Of a stretch of DNA of 64,000 nucleotides, positions 43,590 through 53,623 are shown piece by piece (position 1 is the stretch's first letter; every line of letters starts with the position of its first letter). The translations under genes were made by a program, and so were the position numbers. The DNA comes from Flavobacterium tistrianum. GTDB lineage: Bacteria; Bacteroidota; Bacteroidia; Flavobacteriales; Flavobacteriaceae. The stretch is from assembly GCF_003254545.1 (NCBI RefSeq), contig NZ_QJRH01000073.1, positions 124,001 to 188,000 on the forward strand, read 5' to 3'. Below the pieces are notes generated by a model that was not told the DNA's origin, made no database searches, and saw nothing but the letters and a program-made list of their open reading frames with translations.

Positions 43590-44951
43590 TTAATTAATAA
43601 TATATGCCGTCATTCTAAAACTACTAGAAGCACTAGTAAACGTATAGATAACATTGCTATAAGTAATTTTAAAGTTTTCTTTTTTCACATATAATCCTTT
43701 TGGATTTGTAAACTGATCATCAATTTCTTTTAAAAATGCTGGAGCAGCTATTCCCCCTGCCCAAAAATCATGTGTAAGGATTATAGTTTTATTTACAGCA
43801 TCTTCTGATGATTTTACAACGTGATTGATAGCGGCTTTACCTCCATTGAAATTGTAACTTATATAAGTCTGATTTGCAGCTGTATTAAAATATAAATAAA
43901 TACTTGCAATTGATTGGTTTGCTGGTAATGCTGCATTTGCTTTCGCTACTAAATATCTAAAATAATCGCTCGTTGTTGGAGCATTACTTAAATTAGCTGG
44001 AATGTAACCGAAATATTTATAAGGGTTTCCTTTTCCACTTAAAAACAATTTATAGTCATCTGTTACTATTGGTGGTGCATTAGTATATTTAATTGTTGCA
44101 CTTACTCCGTTTGTTCCAGTTGCTTTAAAAGTGTTGTTTGAACTGTCATATAGAAAATTTGTAAGTTTTTGCCCTTTAATCTCTAACGGAATTTTTGATA
44201 CAGCACCAACAGGTGTAAACGCGAAACCTAAATCGTAGCTTTCATTAACAGAAGGATCTAGAGATGTAGCTGTACCAAAACGAGCGCTAGTATTATAACT
44301 AAAATCGTAATTTTTAATTTTTGTTCCATCATTTACTTCTAACAATCTAAATAATGGACTTGTCATGTCACCTGTGATAGCTTTGATAATTGGAACATTT
44401 CCTGCTAAATCAGCCCAATCTTTTGGTGTAGCTTTTACAAAACGTAGAAAATGACTATTTCTATTTGTTCTGAAAATAATGTCACCATTTTTTTGTCCAT
44501 AGTAATAAAACTGAAAATCTCCTAAATATCCTTTTGCAAGAAGTGCTGCCGTTGGGTAATTATTTGCATCTGATAAAAGATGGATTCTATTTTGTGTACT
44601 AAAAACTAAACTCACGGTACTTCCTACCTGAAGGTCATATTGGCTTTGGTACGTTTTCGTGTCAATTTGACCATCTTTACCTGTAAAATCTGATGCCATA
44701 TCTACTTTCTTATTTGGCAAAAATTTAAACAGATGTGTCCATCCTCCTAGCTGCGTACTATCAGTATAATAAACTGCTTTCCAACCATCTGCTGATGAAA
44801 GCAATAAATCGTTTAATTCTTTTTGACGTCCACTTAATCTATCAGTAGCATTTTGATCAAATTTTGCATCAACTTCTGGGCTAGAACATGATCCCAAAAG
44901 CAAAGCTGCAAAAGCGATCGTTAAGCACTTATATATATTTTTTACTTTCAT
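43590..44951 (-). CDS. DUF4302 lipoprotein
   Basis: This 453-residue protein has lipobox LLGSC, with Cys about 22, and is likely displayed on the outer membrane. The start of the mature part (VDAKFDQNATDRLSGRQKELNDLLLS) and SADGWKAVYYTDSTQLGGW match the pattern of DUF4302 proteins, which co-occur with SusC/SusD and the zinc metallohydrolase lipoprotein. The role is unknown, probably ligand binding on the cell surface. It is the last gene of the operon. Confidence 0.8.
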   Translation of the reverse strand: MKVKNIYKCLTIAFAALLLGSCSSPEVDAKFDQNATDRLSGRQKELNDLLLSSADGWKAVYYTDSTQLGGWTHLFKFLPNKKVDMASDFTGKDGQIDTKTYQSQYDLQVGSTVSLVFSTQNRIHLLSDANNYPTAALLAKGYLGDFQFYYYGQKNGDIIFRTNRNSHFLRFVKATPKDWADLAGNVPIIKAITGDMTSPLFRLLEVNDGTKIKNYDFSYNTSARFGTATSLDPSVNESYDLGFAFTPVGAVSKIPLEIKGQKLTNFLYDSSNNTFKATGTNGVSATIKYTNAPPIVTDDYKLFLSGKGNPYKYFGYIPANLSNAPTTSDYFRYLVAKANAALPANQSIASIYLYFNTAANQTYISYNFNGGKAAINHVVKSSEDAVNKTIILTHDFWAGGIAAPAFLKEIDDQFTNPKGLYVKKENFKITYSNVIYTFTSASSSFRMTAYIIN

Positions 44952-44981
44952 AATATTGAATTTTATAAAAATTTAATGTCC

Positions 44982-45839
44982 TTAATTATTTATTACAGCA
45001 TCTGTATTTTTTTGAGCTTCATCTCTTAATGCGTAAAAGTCTATATTGAAAGAATCTTTATAATATTTAACTACCAAAGCTTCTTTTGCTTTGATATTAG
45101 CTTTTGCATTAGCGTCTGTTATACTTGCTAAAATTGCATCATATTCCGCTTTAGAACTTGTTAAGATTGTAGCTGCAGTTTCTGCGAAATCTTCGTATAT
45201 GTTTAATCTCGCATAACTTGTAATAAAACCTAAAGATCTAGAAGTTGCAATTGCTTCATTATACCATGTAGTGGTATATCCAGAAGGTGTCAATTTTGCC
45301 CAAGCTTGCTCATCAAAAGGTTTGGTTTGGTTCAAAATGTGTACGTATTCGTGCTGAATAGTATGAATAAATTGTGTTACGCTAGATCTGCTCTTTTTAT
45401 TAAGGTTATCAACCTGAAAAAGAGACACTCTTTGACCAGCTTCTGCAAGTCCAAGTGTAACAGTACCATTTGTATTTAAGTTGACTCCACCAACAAGAAC
45501 AAATTCTCTTGGAGCAATTTTTTTAACAAAATCCTTTCCTCCAATAGTGCTATAACTATCGATCCAGATTTTCTTTACAACTTCCATTGCTGGCTGCACT
45601 TTAGCTCCCTGCGGAGGGTATAAGTATTTGTTTTCGTCTACCAAATTTTGGTTCCATTCGTAATACACATTGATATTGTATGGACTTAAGAAATTTGCAC
45701 CAATCCAATTGTCTAATTCTGTTTTTTGCGGTGTAGAAAAATCTAACTGACTTTCTTTTGGCTGATCTTCGTGTGCACATGACGCAAGCAATAAGGCGCC
45801 CGCAATAACTACTGTTTTATATGTTTTGAATATCTTCAT
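44982..45839 (-). CDS. Substrate import-associated zinc metallohydrolase lipoprotein
   Basis: This 285-residue lipoprotein (LASC, Cys21) has a gluzincin-like motif HEYVH at 163-167 in HTIQHEYVHILNQ and a downstream acidic segment (YEDFAETAATIL) that may give the third ligand. The family is defined by its constant company with SusC/SusD pairs and is thought to cleave or release the imported ligand at the surface. It lies 19 bp downstream of susD. Confidence 0.85.
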   Translation of the reverse strand: MKIFKTYKTVVIAGALLLASCAHEDQPKESQLDFSTPQKTELDNWIGANFLSPYNINVYYEWNQNLVDENKYLYPPQGAKVQPAMEVVKKIWIDSYSTIGGKDFVKKIAPREFVLVGGVNLNTNGTVTLGLAEAGQRVSLFQVDNLNKKSRSSVTQFIHTIQHEYVHILNQTKPFDEQAWAKLTPSGYTTTWYNEAIATSRSLGFITSYARLNIYEDFAETAATILTSSKAEYDAILASITDANAKANIKAKEALVVKYYKDSFNIDFYALRDEAQKNTDAVINN

Positions 45840-45858
45840 AATACTTTCTAATTAAAAT

Positions 45859-47346
45859 TTACCTAGGATTTTTTTCAATACCATTATCTGAAGCTCTAAG
45901 CGGTATCTGTAACGCTCTTCTTTTATCATCCTTTGCCAAAATGTTGTTTTTTACTACTTTCCCAAATTCAAGAGTATTATGCGTCACAACAAGATTAAAA
46001 CGTTTGATATCAAACCATCTAAGACCTTCGCGGATAAAATCTCTTCTTCTTGCTTCTGCAATTGCTTTGATATACGATTTTTGAAGATCTGTTAATGCAT
46101 AAAATGGCGTAAATTCATCTGCAATTGGCGGATATTTAGCAGTAACAACCGCTTCATTTAATATATCTGTTGCTGCATTGTATCCTGAAGTTCTAGTTCC
46201 TAAGAAATATCCTAATTCAGTATTCACTTCGGCAAATCTATTTTTCATTACTAATGCTTCAATACGGTTTAAATACATTTCATCATTACTAAACAATACA
46301 GAACCAGTATAAGGCTCACCTGTACGAGATGTTAAATTGGTGTATTTGAAATACTCATAAAGCTTTGGAACAAATACGTTTGTACCTCCAAAATACTGGC
46401 CATTTGCTCTAATTAAATGCGGTTTTGACCACATATTGGTTTGTGTCCCTAATATTTCATCAGATTTATTTCCTGGAAGCGCAAATCTGTATGCTGCTGA
46501 TCTGTTAGCAATTGAGTTTGGATAAGATACCAATAAATTAGTTTCTTGTTCAACTCTTGAATATTCAATTGGCATTTGAGCAAAAGCTACAGCATTAAAA
46601 GCTGTATAGTTTCTGATTTTTGTTGGTTTAGAACCAAGTCCTTCAGAATATTCCAATACCTTATCCCAATCTCCTTTTATTAGGTAAAAACGACAAGCAA
46701 ATGCTTTTGCTGCATCTACATTGAAGTGATATTTAGGCTCTTTATATTCACTTGTGATATATTTCATTCCTTCATTGATGTCTTGCTCAATAAAATCGAA
46801 TACTTCTTTCACACTATTACGCTTATACTTTGCTAATAATTCAGTTTCTGGCTTAGTTATATAAGGCACCCCTAAATCTGTAGCTGCAGTAGCCGGATTA
46901 TAACGATTTGCCCATAATGAAACCAACATGAAATGATTGTAAGCTCTTGCTATTAACGCTTCTCCTTTTAATGGGTTAAGAGTTTCTTTGCCTCCCAGCT
47001 TTTCTATAGCATCTAGAGCCTGATTCGCAGCAGCAATTGCCTCATAAGATCCGATCCAGAATGAATTTTCACTGTCGGTTCCAATTTGACTTTGCATTTC
47101 CCAGTTGAAGCTCTCCTCGTTAATTATACTCACAGATTGTAATGATTCAGTATCAAAAACGTTATCTGACATTACCTCTGCAATTGGAAAGTATGAACTA
47201 CTTGGATAAGCTGTTACTAATAATTCTGATATTTTTTCTGGCGTATCTATCTGTGTTCTATTATCTGGCACCTCTGAAAGAAAATCATCACAGCTGCTGA
47301 TAGTAACCAGTAATAATAATGATAGTGCTATTTTTATATTTTTCAT
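45859..47346 (-). CDS. SusD/RagB-family nutrient-binding lipoprotein
   Basis: This surface lipoprotein of about 495 residues caps the SusC transporter and binds its substrate. I choose MKNIKIALSLLLL (47346) as the start, because it gives a proper lipoprotein signal (TISSC) and avoids the overlap with susC that the longer frame (from 47382) would have. TPR-like helices are followed by the conserved C-terminal segment with RRRDFIREGLRWFDIKRF. Confidence 0.92.
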   Translation of the reverse strand: MKNIKIALSLLLLVTISSCDDFLSEVPDNRTQIDTPEKISELLVTAYPSSSYFPIAEVMSDNVFDTESLQSVSIINEESFNWEMQSQIGTDSENSFWIGSYEAIAAANQALDAIEKLGGKETLNPLKGEALIARAYNHFMLVSLWANRYNPATAATDLGVPYITKPETELLAKYKRNSVKEVFDFIEQDINEGMKYITSEYKEPKYHFNVDAAKAFACRFYLIKGDWDKVLEYSEGLGSKPTKIRNYTAFNAVAFAQMPIEYSRVEQETNLLVSYPNSIANRSAAYRFALPGNKSDEILGTQTNMWSKPHLIRANGQYFGGTNVFVPKLYEYFKYTNLTSRTGEPYTGSVLFSNDEMYLNRIEALVMKNRFAEVNTELGYFLGTRTSGYNAATDILNEAVVTAKYPPIADEFTPFYALTDLQKSYIKAIAEARRRDFIREGLRWFDIKRFNLVVTHNTLEFGKVVKNNILAKDDKRRALQIPLRASDNGIEKNPR

Positions 47347-47359
47347 AATCAATTTAGTA

Positions 47360-50300
47360 TTAGAATGAAATATTAATTGCAAAAGTATATTGTGCCGTAA
47401 TTGGGAAAGCTACTCCTCCTGTGTTACGGAACTCAGGATCTTGTCCGTTTAATTTTTTATCTGAATAAATCAGCCAAGGATTAACCGCTGAACCTTTCAA
47501 GGTGAAAGTTGACAATCCTAATTTTCTCTTATAATCGCTTGGGAATTCCCAGCTTAAAGAGATATTTTTTAAACGTACGAAATCACCGCTTGCAATTCTA
47601 ACATCAGAGAAATTATAAGTGTTGTAAGCAATCTGTAAGTCACTTGCTCCATAATTTCTATTCATTAATTTATCTGCAATAACAGGAACATTAGTATAAT
47701 TTTCGTCTCCTGGATTGATCCATCTGTTCGCAAAATCTTTTGTAAATACTGTCTGATCTGTATATCTGTTGCTATACACAGGGTTTAATCTTACTTTGTT
47801 TCCTCCAGATCCAACTACGAATACATAAAGCGACCAGTTTTTGTATGTGAATGTGTTAGCGAAACCGATAGATTTGTTAGGTTCTACAGATCCTTCATAT
47901 TTCAAATATTTAGTTACATCTTTTGTATCTTGGAAATTAGCATCTGTTATATTGTTTTCTGCTCCATCTTGCAAAATAAAAGTTGGAAGTCCTTCATTAT
48001 TTAAACCTGTAAATTGATAAGAATATAATGAGTTTCTAGGATGCCCTACTGTATTTCCTCCGTTTGTAGCAATCAAATCAAATACAGCTGGTTTGTTAGC
48101 CAATTTTGTAATTTTTTGATCATAAACAGAGAAGTTTACTGTAGTAGACCATTTAAAATCTTTTGAAACAATGTTTTGAGTTGTAAAACCAACTTCAAGA
48201 CCTTTCGTTTCCATGTCTGCATTGTTACCTTGCTTGATAGATTGTCCTCCTACTCCAGATGTAATCACGTAATCGATCAAATCGAATGCTTTACGACGAT
48301 AAATATCTGTTGTTAACTGTACTCTATTTCTAAACATTCCAAGATCTACTCCAATATTTGTTTCATATTGTTTTTCCCAAGTCAAATCTTTGTTCTGTAA
48401 ATCTTCTATACGAATTGCGTTTTCTCTATCACCAACAGCAAAACGGTCTGTGATAAAACTTTTATAAATTGCCAATGAGTTTGTTGCTGGTCCAGCAGTT
48501 GCTGTTAAACCATAAGAAGCTCTAAGTGCCAATGTATTAATAGGCTCAACATCTTTCATAAAGTTTTCCTCTTTAATGTTCCATTTACCACTCACAGTAT
48601 AAGTTGGCAACCATCTAGAAGAACCAACATCTCCTTGTCTATTTGAACCATCATAACGACCTGTTAAAGAAGCCGTATAACGACGATCGTAAGTATATCC
48701 TACTTTACCAAAGAAACCAACAGTACGCTCTCTTTCTGCTCCAAACGCATAGTAAGAGTTTCCTTCATTTACCAATTTTTCAATCAATTTAGGGTCAACA
48801 AAAGAAGTAAGACCTTTTTCGAACTGAATACCAGCAGCAGTAAAATTGTCATTATTTCTATCTACAGATCTAAACTCTGTACCAACGAATGCTTCTAATT
48901 CATGTTTTTCATTAAATATATTTCTGTATGTAACACTATTTCTAACATTGTACGAAGTCATGTCGTTAGTAAACTTTCTTAAGAATCCTCCATTTGGCAA
49001 TACTGAAACTTTTGGTGCTGTCAAATCATTTGGATTCTGATATAAAAACACGTTGTCTTTCTGAATTTGAGTATTCAAAGTTGCACCAACTCCAGCGTTG
49101 TAAGCTCCCACTACGTTTGAATCTTCGTAGATTTTGTGTTCTCTTGAAGTATTAGCGTAACGTGCTGATGCTGTAAGGTTATAAGATAAATTTTTATTGA
49201 TTTTATAATCTAAATCAGCTTGAAAACGAATATCATTTACTTTGATATCTAAAGTATTATTTTCCAATTCGTTAAGAATATTCATTGGCGCCCAGTTATT
49301 TTGATAATATTCAAGATTGCCATTCTCATCATAAGGTCTTAACGTTCTGCTTGTACTCAATACATAGTTGAATGGGTTGATATCAAAATCTCTAGTTACT
49401 TTACCAAAAACTAAATCATTTTTGCTATCATAAGCACCTGGAGCTTCCTGATCACGCATTGATCCTAAAGTCGATAACGTAATGTTTAATTTGTCGTTAA
49501 TGTAGAATGTACCTTTAATGTTAGCAGACAATTGTTTTACATTATCTGCTACAGTCCATCCTGGATCTGTATAATATCCTAAAGAAGCATAAAAAGTATT
49601 GTTTTTTCCACCACCAGAAAAACTTAAAGAGTGATTTTGAGTAATTGACGGTCTAAATAAAACTTTAAACCAATCTGTATTTGCTAATTCGTATTTTTTC
49701 AAAAATTGATTAATATATGGTTGCTCATTTCTAACTCCGAATTGACCATTTGAACTGTCATATAAATTAATCTGTTTTGCCAAAATACCGTAAACACCAC
49801 TAAATCTCGCTGTTAACGAAGAGCTTTGATCCAAATATCCTTTTGCTCTCATCTCTTGAAAAACGCTCATAGATTCTTGAGAATTTAAGATATCAAACTG
49901 AGTGTAGCTTGGTACTGTTCTAACGGTATTTTCTACAGAATAATTAATTTTTAAAGGAGAATCTCTACGGCCTTGTTTTGTGGTAACAACAACAACTCCA
50001 TTTAAAGATCTTGAACCATAGATTGAGGTAGCAGATGCATCTTTAAGAATTTCAATGCTTTGAATATCATTTGCATTTAAACCTGCAACTGCAGAACTTA
50101 ACAATGTAGCTGAGTTTCCAGATGCTAAATCTGCAAATGTTACATTGATAATATCTTCTTGAACTACACCATCAATAACCCATAAAGGTTTTGTATCACC
50201 AAAGATAGAAGAAGATCCACGAACTGTAATTTTTGGAGTAGCACCAAAAGATCCGGTTACGTTTTGTACAGTAACCCCCGCAGCTTTACCTTCAATCATT

Positions 50301-51070
50301 CTACTAACATCTACAACACCATCAACTTTTAACTCAGCACCAGAAATTTTACTGATTGCTCCAGTAAATGTTCTTTTTGACGTTTTCTCATATCCAGTTG
50401 TAACTACAACTTCTTTAAGATTTTGTCCTGCTTCAGTTAAAACCACAGTTGGCGTAGGATTGCTAATTCCGATTTCTTTTGTCTCCATACCTACATAAGA
50501 AATAACCAAACGATCTACGTTTGCAGGCATTTCGATAGAGAAATTTCCATCAAAATCTGTCAGTACAGCAGTTTTTGTTCCTTTTGCCATTACAGTAGCT
50601 CCCGGAAGTGGCGACCCGCTTTGATCTGTTACTTTTCCTTTGATGATTGGTCCGAAAGTCAAAATTTCAAACAAAGAATCGTGATTATTTGTATTAGAAA
50701 AAGAAACAGCACTTTTTTGAAGCACAATCTGATTACTCACTTCAGAAAAAGTAATATTAAAAGGAACCAGCACTCTGCTCAAAATACTAGCCAGAGTTTC
50801 CTGATTTGCTTCTATACTTACTTTCTCTCCAAGCTGAGGAAGTCTTGAGTTATAGGAAAATTTTACATGAGCAGACTTTTCGATTTTCGATAAAGCATTG
50901 TCTAAAGTTAGGTTATCAACTGTAATCGTAACTTTAGTATCTAATTTTTTCTGCCCATTTACATTATTTGCGAGAGTAACGCTTGAAAACACAAGCGCTA
51001 ACACAAACTGAAACAGCGTTATTTTCATGATTTGGTGAAGTAATCGTTGCTTGACAACAGGTTTTTTCAT
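47360..51070 (-). CDS. SusC/RagA-family TonB-linked outer-membrane transporter with STN domain
   Basis: This 1236-residue protein has a signal peptide and then an STN (secretin/TonB short N-terminal) domain at about 45-105 that contacts the FecR anti-sigma factor. A carboxypeptidase-regulatory-like domain follows at about 140-225 (GKVTDQSGSPLPGATVMAKGT), then the plug (VVTTGYEKTSKRTFTGAIS onward) and the 22-strand barrel to the end. It imports a nutrient across the outer membrane powered by TonB. The STN plus the upstream sigma/FecR genes mean that transport is coupled to transcription. The substrate is not evident. Confidence 0.95.
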   Translation of the reverse strand: MKKPVVKQRLLHQIMKITLFQFVLALVFSSVTLANNVNGQKKLDTKVTITVDNLTLDNALSKIEKSAHVKFSYNSRLPQLGEKVSIEANQETLASILSRVLVPFNITFSEVSNQIVLQKSAVSFSNTNNHDSLFEILTFGPIIKGKVTDQSGSPLPGATVMAKGTKTAVLTDFDGNFSIEMPANVDRLVISYVGMETKEIGISNPTPTVVLTEAGQNLKEVVVTTGYEKTSKRTFTGAISKISGAELKVDGVVDVSRMIEGKAAGVTVQNVTGSFGATPKITVRGSSSIFGDTKPLWVIDGVVQEDIINVTFADLASGNSATLLSSAVAGLNANDIQSIEILKDASATSIYGSRSLNGVVVVTTKQGRRDSPLKINYSVENTVRTVPSYTQFDILNSQESMSVFQEMRAKGYLDQSSSLTARFSGVYGILAKQINLYDSSNGQFGVRNEQPYINQFLKKYELANTDWFKVLFRPSITQNHSLSFSGGGKNNTFYASLGYYTDPGWTVADNVKQLSANIKGTFYINDKLNITLSTLGSMRDQEAPGAYDSKNDLVFGKVTRDFDINPFNYVLSTSRTLRPYDENGNLEYYQNNWAPMNILNELENNTLDIKVNDIRFQADLDYKINKNLSYNLTASARYANTSREHKIYEDSNVVGAYNAGVGATLNTQIQKDNVFLYQNPNDLTAPKVSVLPNGGFLRKFTNDMTSYNVRNSVTYRNIFNEKHELEAFVGTEFRSVDRNNDNFTAAGIQFEKGLTSFVDPKLIEKLVNEGNSYYAFGAERERTVGFFGKVGYTYDRRYTASLTGRYDGSNRQGDVGSSRWLPTYTVSGKWNIKEENFMKDVEPINTLALRASYGLTATAGPATNSLAIYKSFITDRFAVGDRENAIRIEDLQNKDLTWEKQYETNIGVDLGMFRNRVQLTTDIYRRKAFDLIDYVITSGVGGQSIKQGNNADMETKGLEVGFTTQNIVSKDFKWSTTVNFSVYDQKITKLANKPAVFDLIATNGGNTVGHPRNSLYSYQFTGLNNEGLPTFILQDGAENNITDANFQDTKDVTKYLKYEGSVEPNKSIGFANTFTYKNWSLYVFVVGSGGNKVRLNPVYSNRYTDQTVFTKDFANRWINPGDENYTNVPVIADKLMNRNYGASDLQIAYNTYNFSDVRIASGDFVRLKNISLSWEFPSDYKRKLGLSTFTLKGSAVNPWLIYSDKKLNGQDPEFRNTGGVAFPITAQYTFAINISF

Positions 51071-51301
51071 AATTTTGGTTTGTTTTGATTAATACTATTC
51101 GAGTGTATTTTAAGAAACATCATAAATTGCCCTTTACAGAGAGTAATTTATTCAGATTTAAGTGTCGTTAATGTTACAGCATTCTCGGCACTTTTTTTTA
51201 TGTATTTGTTTTTTACATAGGCAGTTATAAATTATTTTTTAGTTTTTAATTAGTTTAATTTTGGTTTTATTTTATTTCGATTTTTAATTGAATTAAGAAT
51301 T

Positions 51302-52417
51302 CTAGTTACAGCCAGAACTCGTAATTACAATTTGATTTCCGTTCATTTCGTAATTAGTATCATTACCAATACTTTTACAGATTATTTTCAGCTTTTCGGC
51401 AAGCGGCTGATCGCTTAATGAAGTGGTTAATCGACAATCTTTCAATTTTTCGTGCGGAAAATCAATATCTACCAAATAAGCCTGCTCAATAGTTTCAAGA
51501 ATTTGCGCAACAGGAATGTCGTTAAATTCAAAGCTTAACTGTTCTATATTCCTAACACTGCTCACCAAAATCGGATCTTGAGTGATATTGGTTATTTTAT
51601 TAAAAACTAATTCTTTACGAGCAAAACGCAATGCTTGATTAGGAAGAAGAACAATTTCCTTGTTTTCAACATCATGAACTAAATTGTTAGATTTTACCTT
51701 AACTTTACCGGTGCGAACAAGAACTTCGACATTTTGCTGGTCTGGATAAGCCTTTATCCTAAAGCTTGTTCCAACAACGCGAGTTACAATTTCGTTAGCA
51801 TAAACAAAAAAAGGCTTTTTAGGATTTTTACTAATTTCAAAGAAACCTTCGCCGGATAAATACACCTTTCTTTCGTTTCCGGTAAAGATTTTAGGGTAAC
51901 TTAATTTACTATTGGGCTGTAATAAAACTGAACTTCCATCAGATAAAGTAACTATCTGTGATTTTTCAGAATTATTGGTTTGTTCTACCAAACCTTCATC
52001 ATTATCCTGAATAAGTTCATTGTACGTTACGACATTGTCGTTTGGCAATATATCATTTTTAAAAAACCATAAAGAAAACATTCCTACTAAAACAGCCGCC
52101 GCAACGCCGCTAATCCAGTATCTCTGTATTTTTAGTTTTTTAATTTTTGAAGTCTCTTGAGAAAGTTCCTCTCTATGTTCAATTTTTCGCCAAGTTTGCT
52201 GCAGGGCTTCGTGAACTTCGTTTGAAGACAAATGAGATTTTGGAACTCTCATTGCTAGCAACACAAGTCTAGCATCTTCGACAAGTTTGGCTCTTTGAAG
52301 ATTTTCTAAAGTCCATTCTTCCCAGCCTTGCTCATCAATTTTAGATAAAATCCATAATTGAAAAGATTCATCGGCCAAGAAGTCTTCTATTTCGGTATAA
52401 TTGTTACGTTTTTGCAT
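51302..52417 (-). CDS. FecR-family anti-sigma factor
   Basis: This 371-residue protein has an N-terminal cytoplasmic sigma-binding region, one membrane helix at about 107-126 (ISGVAAAVLVGMFSLWFF) and a periplasmic FecR domain (VTLSDGSSVLLQPNSKLSYPK, FTGNERKVYLSGEGFFEI) followed by an STN-like C-terminal part. It should transmit ligand binding by the SusC protein to the sigma factor encoded directly upstream. It lies 231 bp before susC; that gap must hold the sigma-dependent promoter. Confidence 0.93.
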   Translation of the reverse strand: MQKRNNYTEIEDFLADESFQLWILSKIDEQGWEEWTLENLQRAKLVEDARLVLLAMRVPKSHLSSNEVHEALQQTWRKIEHREELSQETSKIKKLKIQRYWISGVAAAVLVGMFSLWFFKNDILPNDNVVTYNELIQDNDEGLVEQTNNSEKSQIVTLSDGSSVLLQPNSKLSYPKIFTGNERKVYLSGEGFFEISKNPKKPFFVYANEIVTRVVGTSFRIKAYPDQQNVEVLVRTGKVKVKSNNLVHDVENKEIVLLPNQALRFARKELVFNKITNITQDPILVSSVRNIEQLSFEFNDIPVAQILETIEQAYLVDIDFPHEKLKDCRLTTSLSDQPLAEKLKIICKSIGNDTNYEMNGNQIVITSSGCN

Positions 52418-52507
52418 CTTACTATTAAGGTTACAAAAACATAGAGGACAGTTTTTTTATTATATACTCACCTATTTAAGATTTTTTTTTGATTTTTTCT
52501 TAAATTT

Positions 52508-53113
52508 TTAAAAAACCCCTGAAGATATAAGGACTAGAAGCGGAATACAACCTTTCCATTCCTTACGAAGATTTAACAAACCACGATGAAGAAGATTACT
52601 CGCAGACTGATAATTCATCTCCAATAAATCGGCAATTTGATCTACGCTCAAACCTTGGTGATAACGTAAATACAGCGCCTCTTTCTGGCGTCCAGGCAAA
52701 TCATTTAATAATTTATTCAAAAGAAGAACACGTTCAGCCGTGACTTCATCTTCAACTAAATCATTTTCTATAGAAAAGTCAAAAAGAAATTCCAAAGCAT
52801 CTGTAGTGGTGGCTTTTCTAAATACATGATCTCTTTCATGTAAACGGGCAATTCTCTTTCTAACGCTAGAAAGCAGATATGCTTTCACTATAACATTATC
52901 TTGAAGAGAATCTCGATAAAGCCAAATATCAGCAAAAACATCTTGAATACAATCTTGCACCTTTTCAGCATAGGGACAAAGTGAATTGCCATAACTGATT
53001 AAGTCTCTATAATATTTTTCAAAAAGTAAAGAAAAAGACTTCTCATTACCGTTTTTTAAATTGTTCCATAGAATAAAATCGTCTAAAACCTTGTTCTTTA
53101 AAATTTGGCTCAT
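52508..53113 (-). CDS. ECF-type RNA polymerase sigma factor
   Basis: This 201-residue sigma-70-family protein has region 2 (FSLLFEKYYRDLISYGNSLCP through DCIQDVFADIWLYRD, about 28-70) and region 4 helix-turn-helix (LPGRQKEALYLRYHQGLSVDQIADLLEMNYQSASNLLHRG, about 143-183, in segments). It is paired with the FecR gene 90 bp downstream and expected to activate the SusC/SusD operon when released. The upstream 460 bp are AT-rich and hold its own promoter. Confidence 0.94.
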   Translation of the reverse strand: MSQILKNKVLDDFILWNNLKNGNEKSFSLLFEKYYRDLISYGNSLCPYAEKVQDCIQDVFADIWLYRDSLQDNVIVKAYLLSSVRKRIARLHERDHVFRKATTTDALEFLFDFSIENDLVEDEVTAERVLLLNKLLNDLPGRQKEALYLRYHQGLSVDQIADLLEMNYQSASNLLHRGLLNLRKEWKGCIPLLVLISSGVF

Positions 53114-53575
53114 ACAAAAATACTTAGGGGCGCAAAAAATCGAATCAATTTAAACTAATTGTAAAAAGGAGGACTAATTGCAAGGGGTTAATATTGCTTT
53201 TAAAATTTGACTCTTTAAAGATTATTGGCTTTGTAATAAACTATAATTTAACATAAATTAAACAAGTGTCTTACATTTTTCCAAATATCCTCTATCACAA
53301 ATGAATCGAATTTTAACATTATTTTTTGTTTTTGTGTGATAAATATATAAAAGCAAATGATTAAAACCCAATAATTCGCTAAAATTTACCACTTTTTTTA
53401 AATTCATCAATATTTCCCCTACTTTTTTGATTAAACTTAAAATTTACGATAATTTAAATTTTAATTAACAAAACTAAACCATAAGGATTTTATTTCTGAA
53501 TCCTCAAATATTATTTATTTTCCTCTTACAAAACTTAGACTATTCCATTATTCAATTTTACTATTAAAAAACAAA
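53114..53575. other. AT-rich gap upstream of the ECF sigma gene
   Basis: No gene, tRNA or repeat is seen. It is very AT-rich with many in-frame stops on both strands. It is bounded on the left by the sigma gene start and on the right by the terminator of the next gene, and presumably carries the sigma-gene promoter. Confidence 0.4.
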
Positions 53576-53603
53576 AAAGCCTTACTGAAAACAGTAAGGC
53601 TTT
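53576..53603 (-). terminator. Terminator of the GIY-YIG-like gene
   Basis: AAAGCCTTACT (53576-53586) and AGTAAGGCTTT (53593-53603) form an 11-bp stem with a 6-nt loop, followed by a T run on the minus strand. Confidence 0.85.
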
Positions 53604-53623
53604 AATCAAGACTTTTTATTTGC

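Noticed and set aside
47347..47382. Longer SusD start overlapping the susC gene
   Set aside because: The extension (MQLIFHSNTKLI) precedes a proper lipoprotein signal starting at 47346 and would overlap susC; family starts match the shorter form.
51120..51200. Possible hairpin GTGCCG...CGACAC upstream of susC
   Set aside because: The arms are short and mismatched and no T run is positioned for a terminator; it may overlap the sigma-dependent promoter but cannot be called.
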